Assembly: GCA_964470035.1 (NCBI GenBank)
Contig: CAYYBR010000255.1
Location: 1-6,083, forward strand
Length of the DNA: 6,083 bases
Reading direction: 5' to 3'
Source: JAJRXG01 sp964470035
GTDB taxonomy: Bacteria > Bacteroidota > Bacteroidia > Chitinophagales > Saprospiraceae
Shown: piece after piece, positions 5,950 to 6,083 of the stretch
How the letters are laid out: each line of letters begins with the position of its first letter
How positions within the stretch are numbered: position 1 is the stretch's first letter
Made by a program: the position numbers and the translations under genes
The notes under the pieces: model-generated
Database searches by the model: none
Told to the model about the DNA's origin: nothing
What the model saw: the letters and a program-made list of their open reading frames with translations, nothing else

Positions 5950-6082
5950 GAAGATCGCGATATTGGGAGTATTTACCCGTTCTGATGGTCTTGTGTATGG
6001 AGTGTCTCAGCTCAGCTGAGATGATCTCAGGGAGTATTTCATTAAGTGTGTCAGCATAATTATATATCCATTTTTTATCGAA
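5942..6082 (-). CDS. C-terminal end of an unknown protein, cut by the window edge
   Basis: A minus-strand frame is open from the right edge for 46 codons to a TAG at 5944-5942. It reads FDKKWIYNYADTLNEILPEI, then ISAELRHSIHKTIRTGKYSQ, then YRDLPN. The composition (mixed charge, aromatic residues, helix-like spacing) looks like a real soluble protein, while other frames here are broken. I do not recognise the family, and 46 codons are too few to assign one. Its stop overlaps the end of the large plus-strand gene by 8 bp (5942-5949), a tail-to-tail arrangement. It could be a chance open frame; the sequence beyond the edge would settle it. Confidence 0.45.
   Translation of the reverse strand, partial: FDKKWIYNYADTLNEILPEIISAELRHSIHKTIRTGKYSQYRDLPN
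6005..6021. terminator. Palindromic hairpin after the large gene
   Basis: TCTCAG (6005-6010) pairs with CTGAGA (6016-6021) around CTCAG; the overlapping CTCAGCTGAG (6011-6020) is itself a perfect 10-bp palindrome, and TCTCAG recurs at 6025-6030. It starts 56 bp after the large gene's stop and may end that transcript, but no U-run follows. It also falls inside the partial minus-strand reading frame. Confidence 0.3.
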
Positions 6083-6083
6083 A

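Overview
The window looks like an accessory stretch of a Bacteroidota chromosome. The base composition is AT-rich, start codons have poor Shine-Dalgarno sequences, and a large secreted protein carries the W-x-G...W...NW...P...D-x-V-x-I surface module common in that phylum. No gene fixes the genus, so the phylum call is an inference.

Layout. The left edge (1-132, minus) is the middle of a transposase-like reading frame that runs off the window and seems decayed. Three complete minus-strand units follow. The first is a 175-aa cytosolic protein with an HEAGH zinc-site motif (256-783), which I recognise as a conserved but uncharacterised family. The second is a 388-aa exported gluzincin-type metallopeptidase with HELVH and a downstream EGIA (983-2149). 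The third is a HigB/HigA type II toxin-antitoxin pair joined by an ATGA overlap (2261-2925), with a possible operator just upstream.

The stretch 2926-3579 has no intact gene. It holds a gene graveyard: a 61-codon piece of a cryptochrome-DASH/photolyase FAD domain with an internal TAA (3272-3454), fused in frame to what looks like the C-terminal tail of a transposase (3098-3271). It also holds an imperfect inverted repeat (2988-3030) and a nearly perfect 26-bp palindrome (3470-3495).

The right half is one large plus-strand gene (3580-5949). It encodes a 789-aa secreted protein with a signal peptide, about twenty N-x-G-x-I beta-helix-like repeats, and a similar W-x-G module at each end. A further reading frame enters from the right edge on the minus strand (5942-6082) and overlaps the end of the large gene tail to tail by 8 bp.

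How the parts relate: apart from the toxin-antitoxin operon, nothing shows that these genes act together. The minus-strand peptidase and higBA genes lie between two transposase-like remnants. Together with the broken photolyase, that suggests a region reshaped by insertion and deletion. I see no tRNA, rRNA, CRISPR array or known phage-defence operon.
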